Shown in pieces: positions 1 to 8,702 of a stretch of DNA of 64,000 nt (its first letter is position 1; every line of letters begins with the position of its first letter). Under the pieces are notes generated by a model, which saw only the letters and a list, made by a program, of their open reading frames with translations, was not told the DNA's origin and did not search any database. The stretch is from an uncultured Clostridium sp. (GTDB taxonomy: Bacteria; Bacillota; Clostridia; TANB77; CAG-508), in contig USFW01000004.1 in the NCBI GenBank assembly GCA_900553985.1, forward strand, positions 1 to 64,000, in the 5' to 3' direction. Made by a program: the position numbers and the translations under genes.

Positions 1-71
1 TTAAAGCTTAAAAATATTGAAATCTAGGGCAATCCCCAGTCATAAAAACTCATACTTCATAATCCCCAAAA

Positions 72-100
72 TTTACATCTAGACAAAATTGTGTTATAAT
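72..100 (+). promoter_or_regulatory. Sigma-A-type promoter for the PIN-domain gene
   Basis: TTTACA (72-77) and TATAAT (95-100) are separated by exactly 17 nt. The start codon lies about 125 nt beyond the expected start site, so the mRNA has a fairly long AT-rich leader. That leader holds an unused-looking AAAGGAGG near 154 with no good start codon after it. Confidence 0.7.
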
Positions 101-232
101 TAATTTGTAACTGTTATTACAGTAAATAGTTGAAAAGTTCACTATGAGCAAATGAAAGGAGGATAACTTTTAGTATTTAATACTTTAAAATCTTTTTTAT
201 ATTAATAAATTATATCAAAAGGAGACTTTATT

Positions 233-1318
233 ATGGCATCTACAAAAAGAACACAAAAAGAGATTGAGAAAGATTGTAAAAGAATCAAAGAAGCTGCAAA
301 AGTAGCAACAAGCTTAAAAGATATTGAAAGGGCAACAAACTTATCTTATGCAGAAATTAATACAACAATGCGAAAACATCCAACAATTTTTAAACGGATT
401 AAGGAACAATTAGTTGTTAATAAACAACAAGCTGAAATTAAAAAAACAGGGAAAAAGAATCAAGAGACATTAGATAAATCAGAAGAAAAAGCTAGGTTGA
501 AAGTAGAAAAGAAATCAAAAAAAGTATCTAATATAGGAACAATTACTCAACCAATAAAAACAGAATCTACTATTCCGAAAAAATTAGTTGAGGGATATGT
601 TATTGATGCATCTATCACAGGTATCAAATCTTTACAAGATGATATTTCTAAAATATGTGCTACAAATTCAAAAATTATTTTAACAAGTATTACAATTAAA
701 GAATTAGAAAGAATGCAGAAATTTAATGATTCTCAAGGAATAGATGCAAGACATATCTTAGCTTTAGCTGCAGAAAATTACACTAGTTTTGAAACTGTTT
801 TAATTGATGAAACTTTCGATACTCCTGATGATTGTATTGTTCATTATTGTGCCGAAAACAAAAGCAATGTCACTTTACTGACATCTGACAAAACTATGGT
901 ATTAAAAGCTAGAATGTATGGTGTTAAAGTTCATTATTTAAAACAATATTTTCCTAGCAATACTAATCTTGTTAAGCACTCTAATTCTAAAATAAGAACT
1001 TTGTTTCCTGCAAGGAGAATTGCAAATAAGTTATTACTATCGGGATTTCATACTAATACTTTAAGTATCCGTGTATATTCTGATGGAATAGAATATACAG
1101 ATGGAGTTATAGAGCTAAAAATAGGAGATGATGTTTTCATTGCCTCAAAAAAACTAGACTATATTACTTTTGCTCACTACAAAATGATTTCTTTATATTC
1201 TGAGAATAATTGTGAATTGATTTATTCAAAAAGATTTTATGATTATAATGATATTGATGTTTCAAAGGCTACATATAAGGCATTTCTTAAAGATTTTAAA
1301 TGCAGACATAATTTATAA
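233..1318 (+). CDS. PIN-domain protein with N-terminal HTH-like region
   Basis: Probably a PIN-fold, metal-dependent RNase-like protein of 361 residues. Residues 1-60 are helical and look like a helix-turn-helix (around SLKDIERATNLSYAE). A lysine-rich linker follows to about 115. The PIN-like domain spans about 120-240, with acidic candidates D125 (in VIDAS), E157 (in IKELER), D199/D200 and D219 (in LLTSDK), the usual spacing for a Mg-binding PIN site. The C-terminal 120 residues are beta-rich and not recognised. The start has a good AAAGGAG site 9-10 nt upstream. It is monocistronic, with its own promoter and terminator. No antitoxin-like small gene is adjacent, so a VapC-type toxin role is not supported. 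R55 is encoded by CGG, one of few intact in-frame CGG codons in the window. Confidence 0.75.
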   Translation: MASTKRTQKEIEKDCKRIKEAAKVATSLKDIERATNLSYAEINTTMRKHPTIFKRIKEQLVVNKQQAEIKKTGKKNQETLDKSEEKARLKVEKKSKKVSNIGTITQPIKTESTIPKKLVEGYVIDASITGIKSLQDDISKICATNSKIILTSITIKELERMQKFNDSQGIDARHILALAAENYTSFETVLIDETFDTPDDCIVHYCAENKSNVTLLTSDKTMVLKARMYGVKVHYLKQYFPSNTNLVKHSNSKIRTLFPARRIANKLLLSGFHTNTLSIRVYSDGIEYTDGVIELKIGDDVFIASKKLDYITFAHYKMISLYSENNCELIYSKRFYDYNDIDVSKATYKAFLKDFKCRHNL

Positions 1319-1360
1319 TCTTTTCAATTATACTAAAAGTACATTTCTAGTATGACATCT

Positions 1361-1398
1361 AAGGGTAATCATACAATTGTGTGATTACCCTTCTTTCA
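1361..1398 (+). terminator. Rho-independent terminator after the PIN gene
   Basis: A near-perfect hairpin: AAGGGTAATCA at 1361-1371 pairs with TGATTACCCTT at 1382-1392, with a palindromic ACAATTGT at the tip, followed by a T-rich stretch. Confidence 0.85.
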
Positions 1399-1511
1399 TT
1401 TTTTTGGCAAAACAACACTATAATCTTTATTCTTTTTTACTAGAGTCTATTTTATGAATTTGTTGTTTCTTTAATATAATTAATAATTTTATTTTTCTAA
1501 AATGTCTTATC

Positions 1512-2141
1512 CTAATCCAATCGTAATCTAAAATTCTCTATACAAATTAATTCTTCTATTGCTTCTTTTACTTGTTTATTTTTCATTACTCTATTTATAT
1601 CTATAAAATTATAATTAAAATTCATATTATTCTTTCCAAAAGTAGTAGTTTTAAAGTCTTTTATTTCTTTTTGTATATTCCATTTTTCTTTTCCTATGTA
1701 AATAATTATAGGTATAACAATGGGTAATTTATTCTCTTTACTATTGTTTGTTTTTCTCCATTTCTTTATTATCTTTGTACACTCAATTAGTGTTTTATAT
1801 TGTAAATTTGTATCTATTTTGTTTTGGTATATTATTAAGAAAAAAATATTTGGATTTTGTTTTAAGTAAAATATTGTTGAATTATAGCTATAAGCTTTTG
1901 AATTAATTTTAGAATAAAGTTTTAAGTTATTAGATAAAATTTTTCTCTTCTCTGATAAAAAAATATTTATTATTTTTGAAATTATTAATTTATTGTGTAA
2001 TGTTTGTTTTATAAATTTTCTATATATTTCTTCTCTTTGGTTTATTGCATATTTTGTCTTTTCTTCTGATAATAATGATATATTATTTAAATTTATTGTA
2101 TGTATCGTTTTTATATAATCATTATAATTAAAATAATACAA
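1512..2141 (-). CDS. Rpn-family (PD-(D/E)XK) recombination-promoting nuclease-like protein
   Basis: A protein of 209 residues. The pattern FFLIIYQNKIDTNLQYKTLI, followed by a lysine-rich helix and then LPIVIPIIIYIGKEKWN, is characteristic of Rpn/transposase_31 proteins (PD-(D/E)XK superfamily, formerly annotated as putative transposases). It is shorter than typical Rpn proteins (about 290 residues), and the N-terminal catalytic part is poorly conserved, so activity is uncertain. The start is TTG, supported by AAAGGAGG seven bases upstream. The gene stands alone, facing the PIN gene. Composition is extremely AT-rich, with many Asn, Ile and Lys. Rpn proteins are linked to recombination and, in some cases, phage defence; nothing local adds to that. 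Confidence 0.6.
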   Translation of the reverse strand: MYYFNYNDYIKTIHTINLNNISLLSEEKTKYAINQREEIYRKFIKQTLHNKLIISKIINIFLSEKRKILSNNLKLYSKINSKAYSYNSTIFYLKQNPNIFFLIIYQNKIDTNLQYKTLIECTKIIKKWRKTNNSKENKLPIVIPIIIYIGKEKWNIQKEIKDFKTTTFGKNNMNFNYNFIDINRVMKNKQVKEAIEELICIENFRLRLD

Positions 2142-2289
2142 TAAGCAACCTCCTTTTATTATATTAAATTTTTATTTTAAATTTGCAATTTATTATGTAT
2201 ATTAATATCATATTTTCAAAATAATTTCAATATTTTTCCAGTAATTTGTGTAAAAATTATTACTTTATAATATTATTTATTGTAGAGTA

Positions 2290-2507
2290 GCTGAAAATGG
2301 TTGTTAATTATGGCTTTTTTAGATTTTTTACGTTCGATTGGAATGAAGATTAGAATTGGTTAGGTTTTCAAATGAGGAATGCTCACGGTACTTGAAGTAT
2401 GAAAGGGTCTGAGTGAGAGAGGCTCATTAGAAAACCTTACCAATTCTTTCTGAATGAAATGAGTAGTCAAAAATCTAAAAAAACCATAATTATCAACCAT
2501 TTTCAGC
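2290..2507. repeat. Long nested inverted repeat (hairpin family copy A)
   Basis: A 218-bp extended hairpin. Outer arms at 2290-2331 and 2466-2507 match at about 39 of 42 positions. Inner arms at 2353-2376 and 2423-2446 match at 22 of 24. The apex region has further short pairings (CTCAC/GTGAG). The outer arm (GCTGAAAATGGTTG) and flank (TTGTAGAGTAG) recur in shortened form at 26307, 42403 and 48410. No open reading frame lies inside. It is most simply a MITE-like element, or a structured RNA carried by one. Confidence 0.7.
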
Positions 2508-2523
2508 GTCTAATTTCAAAAAA

Positions 2524-2548
2524 GTTACTTATTTATTTTATAAGTAAC
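2524..2548. terminator. Bidirectional terminator downstream of rluB
   Basis: GTTACTTA (2524-2531) pairs with TAAGTAAC (2541-2548), with a run of A before and T after, so it could work on either strand. It serves the minus-strand rluB operon and also abuts repeat copy A. Confidence 0.7.
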
Positions 2549-2609
2549 TTTTTATCATTTTAATTTTATATTTTATTAATTATTTCAATTATAAGTTTTA
2601 TTTGATTAT

Positions 2610-3341
2610 TTACTTCTCATTCAAAATTTTCTTAACTTCATTCCTAGTCAAATATCTCCATTTTCCAAGTTCTAAGTCTTTTACTCCTATTCCTGCTATT
2701 TTACTTCTATGCAAAGCTAATACTTTATGTCCTATTGCTTCACACATTTTTCTTACTTGTCTGTTTTTTCCCTCATGTATTGTTATTTCTAATCTTGAAA
2801 TATTTTTTTCTTCGTCTGTTTTTAGGATTTTTACTCTTGCTGGTTTTGTAATGTAATCTTCTATTTTTACTCCTTTTTTTAATTCTTCTACTTCATTGCT
2901 TTTTACTATTCCTTTTATTGTAACAGTATAGGTTTTTTCTATTTCATGCTTTGGATGTGTTACTTTATACACAAAGTCACCATCATTTGTTAAAATTATT
3001 GCTCCTGATGTATACATATCTAGTCTTCCTACTGGTACTATTCTTTTATTAGTTTTTACTAAATCTAAAATAGAATCACGGTTAAATTGGTCTTTTACTG
3101 TTGTTACATATCCAATAGGTTTGTTTAATAATATATATACATATTCTTTTTCTAGAACTACTTTTTTTCCATTGTACTCAACTATATCTTTATTTGGCAC
3201 TATTTTTATTCCTAGTTCATCTACTATTTTTCCATTTACTTTTACTTTTCCTTCTAAGATTAATTCTTCTGCTTTTCTTCTCGATGCTATTCCTGCTTCT
3301 GCCATATATTTCTGTAATCTTATTGCTTCTTTATTTTCCAT
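2610..3341 (-). CDS. rluB: 23S rRNA pseudouridine synthase, RluB/RsuA family
   Basis: Isomerises a uridine in large-subunit rRNA; the class is RsuA/RluB by sequence. Of 243 residues, the first 60 form an S4 RNA-binding domain (LQKYMAEAGIASRRKAEELI). The catalytic motif is VGRLDMYTSGAIILTNDG with the essential Asp in GRLD. The KTYTV segment and the C-terminal EGKNRQVRKMCEAIGHKV block are standard for the family. Length is normal. In firmicutes rluB often sits beside scpB; here it lies just downstream of a second pseudouridine synthase and probably shares its transcript (50-bp gap). The ATG start is the obvious one. Confidence 0.92.
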   Translation of the reverse strand: MENKEAIRLQKYMAEAGIASRRKAEELILEGKVKVNGKIVDELGIKIVPNKDIVEYNGKKVVLEKEYVYILLNKPIGYVTTVKDQFNRDSILDLVKTNKRIVPVGRLDMYTSGAIILTNDGDFVYKVTHPKHEIEKTYTVTIKGIVKSNEVEELKKGVKIEDYITKPARVKILKTDEEKNISRLEITIHEGKNRQVRKMCEAIGHKVLALHRSKIAGIGVKDLELGKWRYLTRNEVKKILNEK

Positions 3342-3391
3342 TATATCTTTTCTAATTAATTCAAAATGAATTTATTAGACCTTTCTTTTAT

Positions 3392-4309
3392 TTAATATTC
3401 TTTTTCTCTTTCTTTTAATTCTTCTAATATCTTTTCAAAATATTGTGGAATTTTAGCTTCTAAATGCATATTCTCATTAGTAACTGGATGCTTAAAATCT
3501 AAAGATTTTGCATGTAAACATTGTCCTTTTATATTCCATTCATTTTTGCCTTTTGAATATACTTCATCACCTACTATTGGATATCCTATTTGTGATAAAT
3601 GTACTCTTATCTGATGTGTTCTTCCTGTTTCTATATTTATTTCTAGTAATGTATATTTATCATATCTTTTTAAGACCTTGAAATGTGTTATAGCTTCTTT
3701 TCCCTTTTTTGTAACTGCCATTTTTTTTCTGTCTTTTTCGCTTCTTCCTATTGGCATATTTATTGTTGCATTATTTTCTTTTACTATTCCTTTTACCAAG
3801 GCTATATATATCTTTTTTACTTTATGTTCTTTTATTTGTTCACTTAAGTTTATATGTGCTTTATCATTTTTTGCTACTATTAAAATTCCTGATGTGTCTT
3901 TATCTAGTCTGTGTACTATTCCTGGTCTTATCTCTCCACCTATTCCTGATAAGGAATCTTTACATATTGCCATTATTGCATTTACTAAAGTTCCATCTGG
4001 ATTTCCATTTGCTGGGTGAACAACCATTCCTTTTGGCTTATTTACAACAATTATATCTCTATCTTCATAAATTATTTCTACTGGAATATCTTGTGCTTTT
4101 AATTCTACTTCAACTGCTTTTTCTTCTTCCATTGTTATTTTGTCATTTACTTGCACTTTATATGATGCTTTTACTTTTTTGCCATTTACTAATATTTTCC
4201 CTGTTTCTATTAACCTTTGTATTGCTACTCTAGAAATATCCTCATATTTTTCAGCCATATATGCATCTATTCTTTTACTTACCTGTTCAATAACTTCTAA
4301 TTCTTTCAT
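3392..4309 (-). CDS. rluD: 23S rRNA pseudouridine synthase, RluD/RluA family
   Basis: A 305-residue RluA-superfamily enzyme that modifies rRNA uridines. An S4-like domain occupies about 1-80 (ISRVAIQRLIETGKILVNGK). The catalytic block is RPGIVHRLDKDTSGILIVAK, with the nucleophilic Asp of HRLDKDTSG. The motif GRTHQIRVHLSQIGYPIVGD follows in the C-terminal half. Length and order match RluD. In firmicutes this gene usually follows lspA; here it follows a large membrane protein instead, 14 bp apart, and precedes rluB. Confidence 0.92.
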   Translation of the reverse strand: MKELEVIEQVSKRIDAYMAEKYEDISRVAIQRLIETGKILVNGKKVKASYKVQVNDKITMEEEKAVEVELKAQDIPVEIIYEDRDIIVVNKPKGMVVHPANGNPDGTLVNAIMAICKDSLSGIGGEIRPGIVHRLDKDTSGILIVAKNDKAHINLSEQIKEHKVKKIYIALVKGIVKENNATINMPIGRSEKDRKKMAVTKKGKEAITHFKVLKRYDKYTLLEINIETGRTHQIRVHLSQIGYPIVGDEVYSKGKNEWNIKGQCLHAKSLDFKHPVTNENMHLEAKIPQYFEKILEELKEREKEY

Positions 4310-4323
4310 TATTTTCCTTTCAT

Positions 4324-6027
4324 TTATGCATTTAATCTTTCATATATTACAAAATAATCATCTTCATAAATCTTTTTATAGTTTTCATCCTTTGTCTTGT
4401 CTATTATCATACTTATTTTTGCATCTTTATACATTATTGCATGTGTTATTCCATATTTTTCAAATATGTCTTCATAGAAATCTCCTATACTTGATACATT
4501 TATGAAGTCCATAAATATGTCCTCTTCTTTTCCACTAAACTCTGGAGCATATAAGTCTGCTCTTGAGTCTATAAATACTGGTATTCCTCTATATATCATA
4601 TAACTTCCATAATTGTATTCATTATAGAATTTTGCTGTTCCTAAGTCTATGTTATTTAATATATAATCACATGCTTGTACAGGATATGTTGTTTCATCTA
4701 TATAATGGTCTCCTGATTTTTCTTCTGCAAAGTGATAACTCATTATTGACATTATTATTATCATTCCTAAAAATGCTAATTTATTTATGCTTTTTTTCTT
4801 GTCATTATTTTTAGGTTCTTTATTATATATTTTTATCATATCACATATTAGTTTATTTAATATTATTGATCCTACTAGTGCAAACATTGATAATTGTCGT
4901 CTTGACATTAGCATTAAAAAGCATAAGCCCCCTATCATAAATAAATCATTTAGTCTTATCTTAGTTTTAGTAAATATTAATATTGCTAAAAATATTATTA
5001 TTGTTGATAATACTTCTGGTTGCTCAATAATTGTCATTGGTAAATGTTCATTTATGTTTTGTGTTGTATTGCCTTGCATTGTTTTTGCTAAATATGTATA
5101 TGGTGTGTCACCCAATGGTGTTATTAATCCTGTAAATAAGCAGATTATCATTATTAATATTAACCATTTTATATTTTTATTTTTAACTAATTTTATTTTA
5201 TATGGATTTTCTAATTCTTTAGCTCTTTTTATTTTTACTCTATCTATATGTTCATTTAATTTTATTAATTTTTCTTCTAAAGCCTCTAGTTTTTCATGTT
5301 TTATATTTTTAGTTTTTAGGTGTTTTATTTTTAGTTCTAATATTCTCTTTTCATCTTTTCTATAAATTATTACATCAGCTAATGACGCTATTATATATTC
5401 TGCTATATATGGTAAGAATAATACAAATAAAAATGGCCATACTGCAACATGTAAATTAGCAATTAATATTGAAATTCCTACTATTCCTATTGCATATCGT
5501 TTCTTTTTTCCTTTTAAAAACATTTCTATGCAATAAATCATCCATATAAATAATATAAATGTTACAAGTTGTGCTCTAGCTGCTATATAATCTTTTATTA
5601 AATACATTACACCTACTGATATTAAGAATGAAACTACTTGATTTTTCGTTATTTTATTATTTATTAAAAACAACGAAACTCCAAGTATCATTGATAATAT
5701 GCAAGTTGTTACAAATATTCCTGTCATTCCAAAACTTGAGTAAATTTGATATGTAATCAAATCATATAACCAATGAGGATATGTATATGCTAAATCTTGA
5801 TGCCAAGAAAAATGGTCTTGCATATCTATTCCTGTTTCCATTATTTGTTTTCCTATTTCGATTGTATAATATGTGTCGTTTTGTAATGTTACTGGTGTTA
5901 ATGCTAAACTAAACATAGCAATTAGAATGATTGCAACAATAAAAAAAATCTTACTTGATTTATCTTTTGTTGCTAAATTTTGTTCTTCTTGATGTTGAAC
6001 CTTTTTAGTTGTTTTTTCTTTTTTCAT
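4324..6027 (-). CDS. Polytopic membrane protein, GT-C glycosyltransferase-like
   Basis: A protein of 567 residues with about ten to twelve hydrophobic segments. After the first membrane helix there is a long extracytoplasmic loop (NDTYYTIEIGKQIMETG, then HFSWHQDLAYTYPHWLYD) whose acidic residues and placement resemble GT-C fold transferases acting on polyprenyl-linked sugars. A highly charged coiled-coil insert lies at about 218-285 between membrane segments. The C-terminal soluble part (TKFYNEYNYGSYMIYRGIPVF) resembles the uncharacterised clostridial family. Function is inferred from topology only; donor and acceptor are unknown. It may share a transcript with rluD and rluB downstream (14-bp gap). 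Confidence 0.6.
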   Translation of the reverse strand: MKKEKTTKKVQHQEEQNLATKDKSSKIFFIVAIILIAMFSLALTPVTLQNDTYYTIEIGKQIMETGIDMQDHFSWHQDLAYTYPHWLYDLITYQIYSSFGMTGIFVTTCILSMILGVSLFLINNKITKNQVVSFLISVGVMYLIKDYIAARAQLVTFILFIWMIYCIEMFLKGKKKRYAIGIVGISILIANLHVAVWPFLFVLFLPYIAEYIIASLADVIIYRKDEKRILELKIKHLKTKNIKHEKLEALEEKLIKLNEHIDRVKIKRAKELENPYKIKLVKNKNIKWLILIMIICLFTGLITPLGDTPYTYLAKTMQGNTTQNINEHLPMTIIEQPEVLSTIIIFLAILIFTKTKIRLNDLFMIGGLCFLMLMSRRQLSMFALVGSIILNKLICDMIKIYNKEPKNNDKKKSINKLAFLGMIIIMSIMSYHFAEEKSGDHYIDETTYPVQACDYILNNIDLGTAKFYNEYNYGSYMIYRGIPVFIDSRADLYAPEFSGKEEDIFMDFINVSSIGDFYEDIFEKYGITHAIMYKDAKISMIIDKTKDENYKKIYEDDYFVIYERLNA

Positions 6028-6129
6028 TTATCTACCTCCAAAAGTCTTTTATGAGATTATATCAAATTTATTATAAAAAAACTAGCTTTTATCAATTAAA
6101 ATAATGGTTTTAAAACATAAAAAACAAAC

Positions 6130-6173
6130 GATATAAAAAATTTGCTTAATTACTTTTTCAAATTTTTTATATC
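6130..6173 (-). terminator. Terminator downstream of ssb
   Basis: A perfect 15-bp stem (6130-6144 with 6159-6173), followed on the minus strand by a T-rich run, lies 17 bp past the stop of the SSB gene. Confidence 0.7.
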
Positions 6174-6189
6174 ATTTGCTAAATATCTA

Positions 6190-6891
6190 TTACACAGCTT
6201 CTTGATTTCCCTCTTCTACTGTTGATTCCTCTTCTTTTTCTTCTATTACTTCTAAGCTTCCTACTGAAACTTCATATGCAATTCTTTCTTCTACTGTTCC
6301 ATCTTCATGTTTCTTTTCATAAGTTCTTGATTGAACTCTACCTATTAACTTAATTTGTGAACCAACTTCTAAGTTTTGGCAAAATCTTGCATTTCTTCCC
6401 CAAGCTATACATGGTATATAGTCTGATTTGTTATATGCTCTATTTACTGCTAATAATATATCTGCTATTTCTCTTCCAAATGGTGTTTGTCTGTAAATTG
6501 GTTTTTTACAGATGTAACCAACTAATACTACTTCATTAGTTATTGTATCTTTTTTTACCATTTCATTTTCACTTTGTTCTTCGCTTTCTTCAACTTCTCT
6601 TACATCCTTAGCAAATACTGTTAATATTAATCTGTTTTTTTCACTTTCATAACTATTATATGATCTAAATTGTCCTTTTACTAATAAGTGTTTTCCTTCT
6701 TTTAATGTATCTTCACCTATTAATCTTTCTGATATTGTAATTGGTATAATATCAGAAATACCACTTAAACGAGGTATTGATAAATTAAAAATGTAAAATC
6801 TCTCTCCATAAATTTCATGACTGAATTTTTTTTCTCCTGTAACTTTTCCAACTAATGTTAAATAGTTGTTTTCTAAATAATTTGTATCCAA
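6190..6891 (-). CDS. Single-stranded DNA-binding protein with two OB folds
   Basis: Predicted to bind single-stranded DNA. The 233 residues hold two OB-like units: a divergent one at about 8-100 (LTLVGKVTGEKKFSHEIYGE, then LLVKGQFRSYNSYESEKNRL) and a more canonical SSB-like one at about 118-215 (VVLVGYICKKPIYRQTPFGR, AWGRNARFCQNLEVGSQIKL, GRVQSRTYEKKHEDGT). An acidic tail ends in EEGNQEAV without the usual DDIPF tip. Ordinary bacterial SSB has one OB fold and about 110-170 residues, so this is a duplicated or paralogous form. Monocistronic, with a terminator downstream; the start has a GAGGAAG-like site. Confidence 0.75.
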   Translation of the reverse strand: MDTNYLENNYLTLVGKVTGEKKFSHEIYGERFYIFNLSIPRLSGISDIIPITISERLIGEDTLKEGKHLLVKGQFRSYNSYESEKNRLILTVFAKDVREVEESEEQSENEMVKKDTITNEVVLVGYICKKPIYRQTPFGREIADILLAVNRAYNKSDYIPCIAWGRNARFCQNLEVGSQIKLIGRVQSRTYEKKHEDGTVEERIAYEVSVGSLEVIEEKEEESTVEEGNQEAV

Positions 6892-7069
6892 CTTTCTTCC
6901 TCCTTAAATTTTATTTATCAATCGTATATTTTTCCTTACGCTCTGTTAACTTACATTTATTATTATACAATATTTTTTCGGTTTTGTCTACATAAAAAGT
7001 TAAATTTGTAACTTTTTTGTAATATTTTTGTAACATTTTTATAATATTTCTGTAATTTTAACCTATTTT

Positions 7070-7564
7070 TTAATTATATATCAGCAAAATTGCAAATATA
7101 ACTAACAAATCATGTAGGTTTAATATACTTTTTTCTTCTTTTTTTATTAGGCTTTCTCCCATTTCTATTATTATTTTATTTATATTTTCTATATTTCTTT
7201 GTAATGATATTAGTATATTATTATCATTAACACTAGAAATTGTTATAGTAGATTTATGATTAAGTCCATATGTTATAATATTTGTCTTTTTATATTTTAG
7301 AAGATTTATTTTTATTCCTTCATCTGCATTTATAATTATGTATTTTGCATTACTACAGATTTCTTCTATTATACTATTATAACTTTCTGATATTTTCGTA
7401 TTATTGCAAAATACTATTGTTTCAAATAATATATGCTTAAAATTTTCTATATTGTTTTTATTGATATTTATTATATTAAATTTTTCACTATTTAAGTTTT
7501 TTAATAGCTTTCCTTTTATAAGTTCAAAATTTTTATTATCTGTAAATATTCCTATAAAATGCAT
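7070..7564 (-). CDS. Hypothetical protein, Mur-ligase-like Rossmann fragment
   Basis: A 164-residue protein not recognised with certainty. Alternating beta/alpha segments, a stretch reading KYIIINADEGIKINLLK and then TNIITYGLNHKSTITISS, recall a small clostridial family distantly related to the central domain of Mur ligases (predicted nucleotide binding). No glycine-rich P-loop is visible, so it is probably not an active ATPase. The C-terminus is hydrophobic (LLVIFAILLIYN) and could be a membrane anchor. It sits 60 bp downstream of a polysaccharide deacetylase on the same strand, so a cell-wall role is possible but only by association. Confidence 0.45.
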   Translation of the reverse strand: MHFIGIFTDNKNFELIKGKLLKNLNSEKFNIININKNNIENFKHILFETIVFCNNTKISESYNSIIEEICSNAKYIIINADEGIKINLLKYKKTNIITYGLNHKSTITISSVNDNNILISLQRNIENINKIIIEMGESLIKKEEKSILNLHDLLVIFAILLIYN

Positions 7565-7624
7565 TGCCCTTTTCCCCTTAAAATTTTATATAATAAGTAT
7601 TTCCTCTTTTGGAAAATTTATACA

Positions 7625-8395
7625 CTAATTATTTTTAACTTGTGTACCATTTATATTTATTTTATAATTTTCTTTGTATATTAAATCTGAAATTCTTACT
7701 ACATCATATCCTTTTTGCTTTATATTTTTTATTAGCATATCTAAACTATCTGCTGTATGTTTTGTTCCATTGTGTGTTAAAATTATATCTCCTTCTTTTA
7801 GTTTGCTTTTTAATCTATTCCACATTTCTTCTCCTGTTAGTCCTGTATAGTCTAATGTGTCTAAATTCCATTGTATTGGATATAGTTTTTTATCTTGTGC
7901 TGATTTTATTACTGTTGAATTGTATTCTCCATATGGTGCTCTATATAATGTTGATTTTGTTCCTGTTATTTGTTCTATTTTTTTGCAACTTTCTTCTATT
8001 TCTTTTATATTTTCTTCATAACTTAGGTTATTTACATGTGGATGTGTATTGCTATGACTTCCTATTTCATGTCCTGCTTCTTTTATTTTCTTCACTGCTT
8101 CTGGATATTTGTCTATCCAATCTCCTACTATGAAAAATGTTATTTTTACATTGTTTTCTTTTAATGTATTTAAAATTTTGTCTATGTCGTCTGCATTCCA
8201 TGCACAATTCATTGTTAATGCAACTTTCTTTTCTTTAGTTTCTACATTATATATAGGTAATAATTTTTCTTGTTTTGCTGATGTCTCTACGCTGTCTTCT
8301 GTTTTTATCGTTCCTGCCATAAAAAATAATGATAATACTGTTACAAATACTATAAGGTATGCATAGATTTTTTGTTTATCAAATACTAAAAACAT
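7625..8395 (-). CDS. Polysaccharide deacetylase (NodB domain), PdaB-like
   Basis: A membrane-anchored carbohydrate esterase family 4 protein of 256 residues, likely acting on peptidoglycan outside the cell. An N-terminal membrane segment occupies about 10-30. The first motif reads VALTMNCAWNADD rather than TFDDG, as in PdaB/YlxY-like proteins; the Asp pair of NADD would fill the catalytic and metal positions. The second motif is GSHSNTHPH with both metal-binding His. RAPYGEYNS, the WNLDTLDYTG block and IILTHNGTKHTAD follow. PdaB-type proteins act in spore cortex formation in Bacillus; whether this organism sporulates cannot be judged here. GGAGG precedes the ATG. Confidence 0.85.
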   Translation of the reverse strand: MFLVFDKQKIYAYLIVFVTVLSLFFMAGTIKTEDSVETSAKQEKLLPIYNVETKEKKVALTMNCAWNADDIDKILNTLKENNVKITFFIVGDWIDKYPEAVKKIKEAGHEIGSHSNTHPHVNNLSYEENIKEIEESCKKIEQITGTKSTLYRAPYGEYNSTVIKSAQDKKLYPIQWNLDTLDYTGLTGEEMWNRLKSKLKEGDIILTHNGTKHTADSLDMLIKNIKQKGYDVVRISDLIYKENYKININGTQVKNN

Positions 8396-8702
8396 ATTAA
8401 TCCCTCCAGGTAAAAGCTATTATCAGTTTATGCTTTTTATTTGAAGTTATTACTTTTTTATAAATATCTTTTGTATACATATCATTTACTGCTGCTAAAA
8501 ATAGTCAAATATTGTTATTATTTGTTTTTTGAAATGTATCTACTCCATTATCTGTGCATATATCCAAACATATAATTTATTAATTTAAAAATCATACATA
8601 AAATATTTTTATGTCTTTTACAACCAATCAAAAAAGAGTCTAGTGCTTTTTACTAAACTCCATATTTTATATTAGCTGATTTTCATACTATACTTTCTTT
8701 TG
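8396..8702. other. AT-rich intergenic region
   Basis: This 307-bp gap contains the phosphoesterase terminator and the upstream region of the deacetylase. No open frame with a ribosome binding site and no repeat was seen. Confidence 0.5.
8630..8660 (-). terminator. Terminator of the phosphoesterase gene
   Basis: On the minus strand GAGTTTAGT (8660-8652) pairs with ACTAGACTC (8644-8636), allowing one G-T pair, and is followed by a run of T. Confidence 0.7.

Noticed and set aside
3751..4233. Leucine-rich plus-strand ORFs antisense to minus-strand genes
   Set aside because: Many such frames exist across the window. They arise because Lys/Glu-rich minus-strand genes read as Leu/Phe on the other strand; they lack ribosome sites and family motifs.
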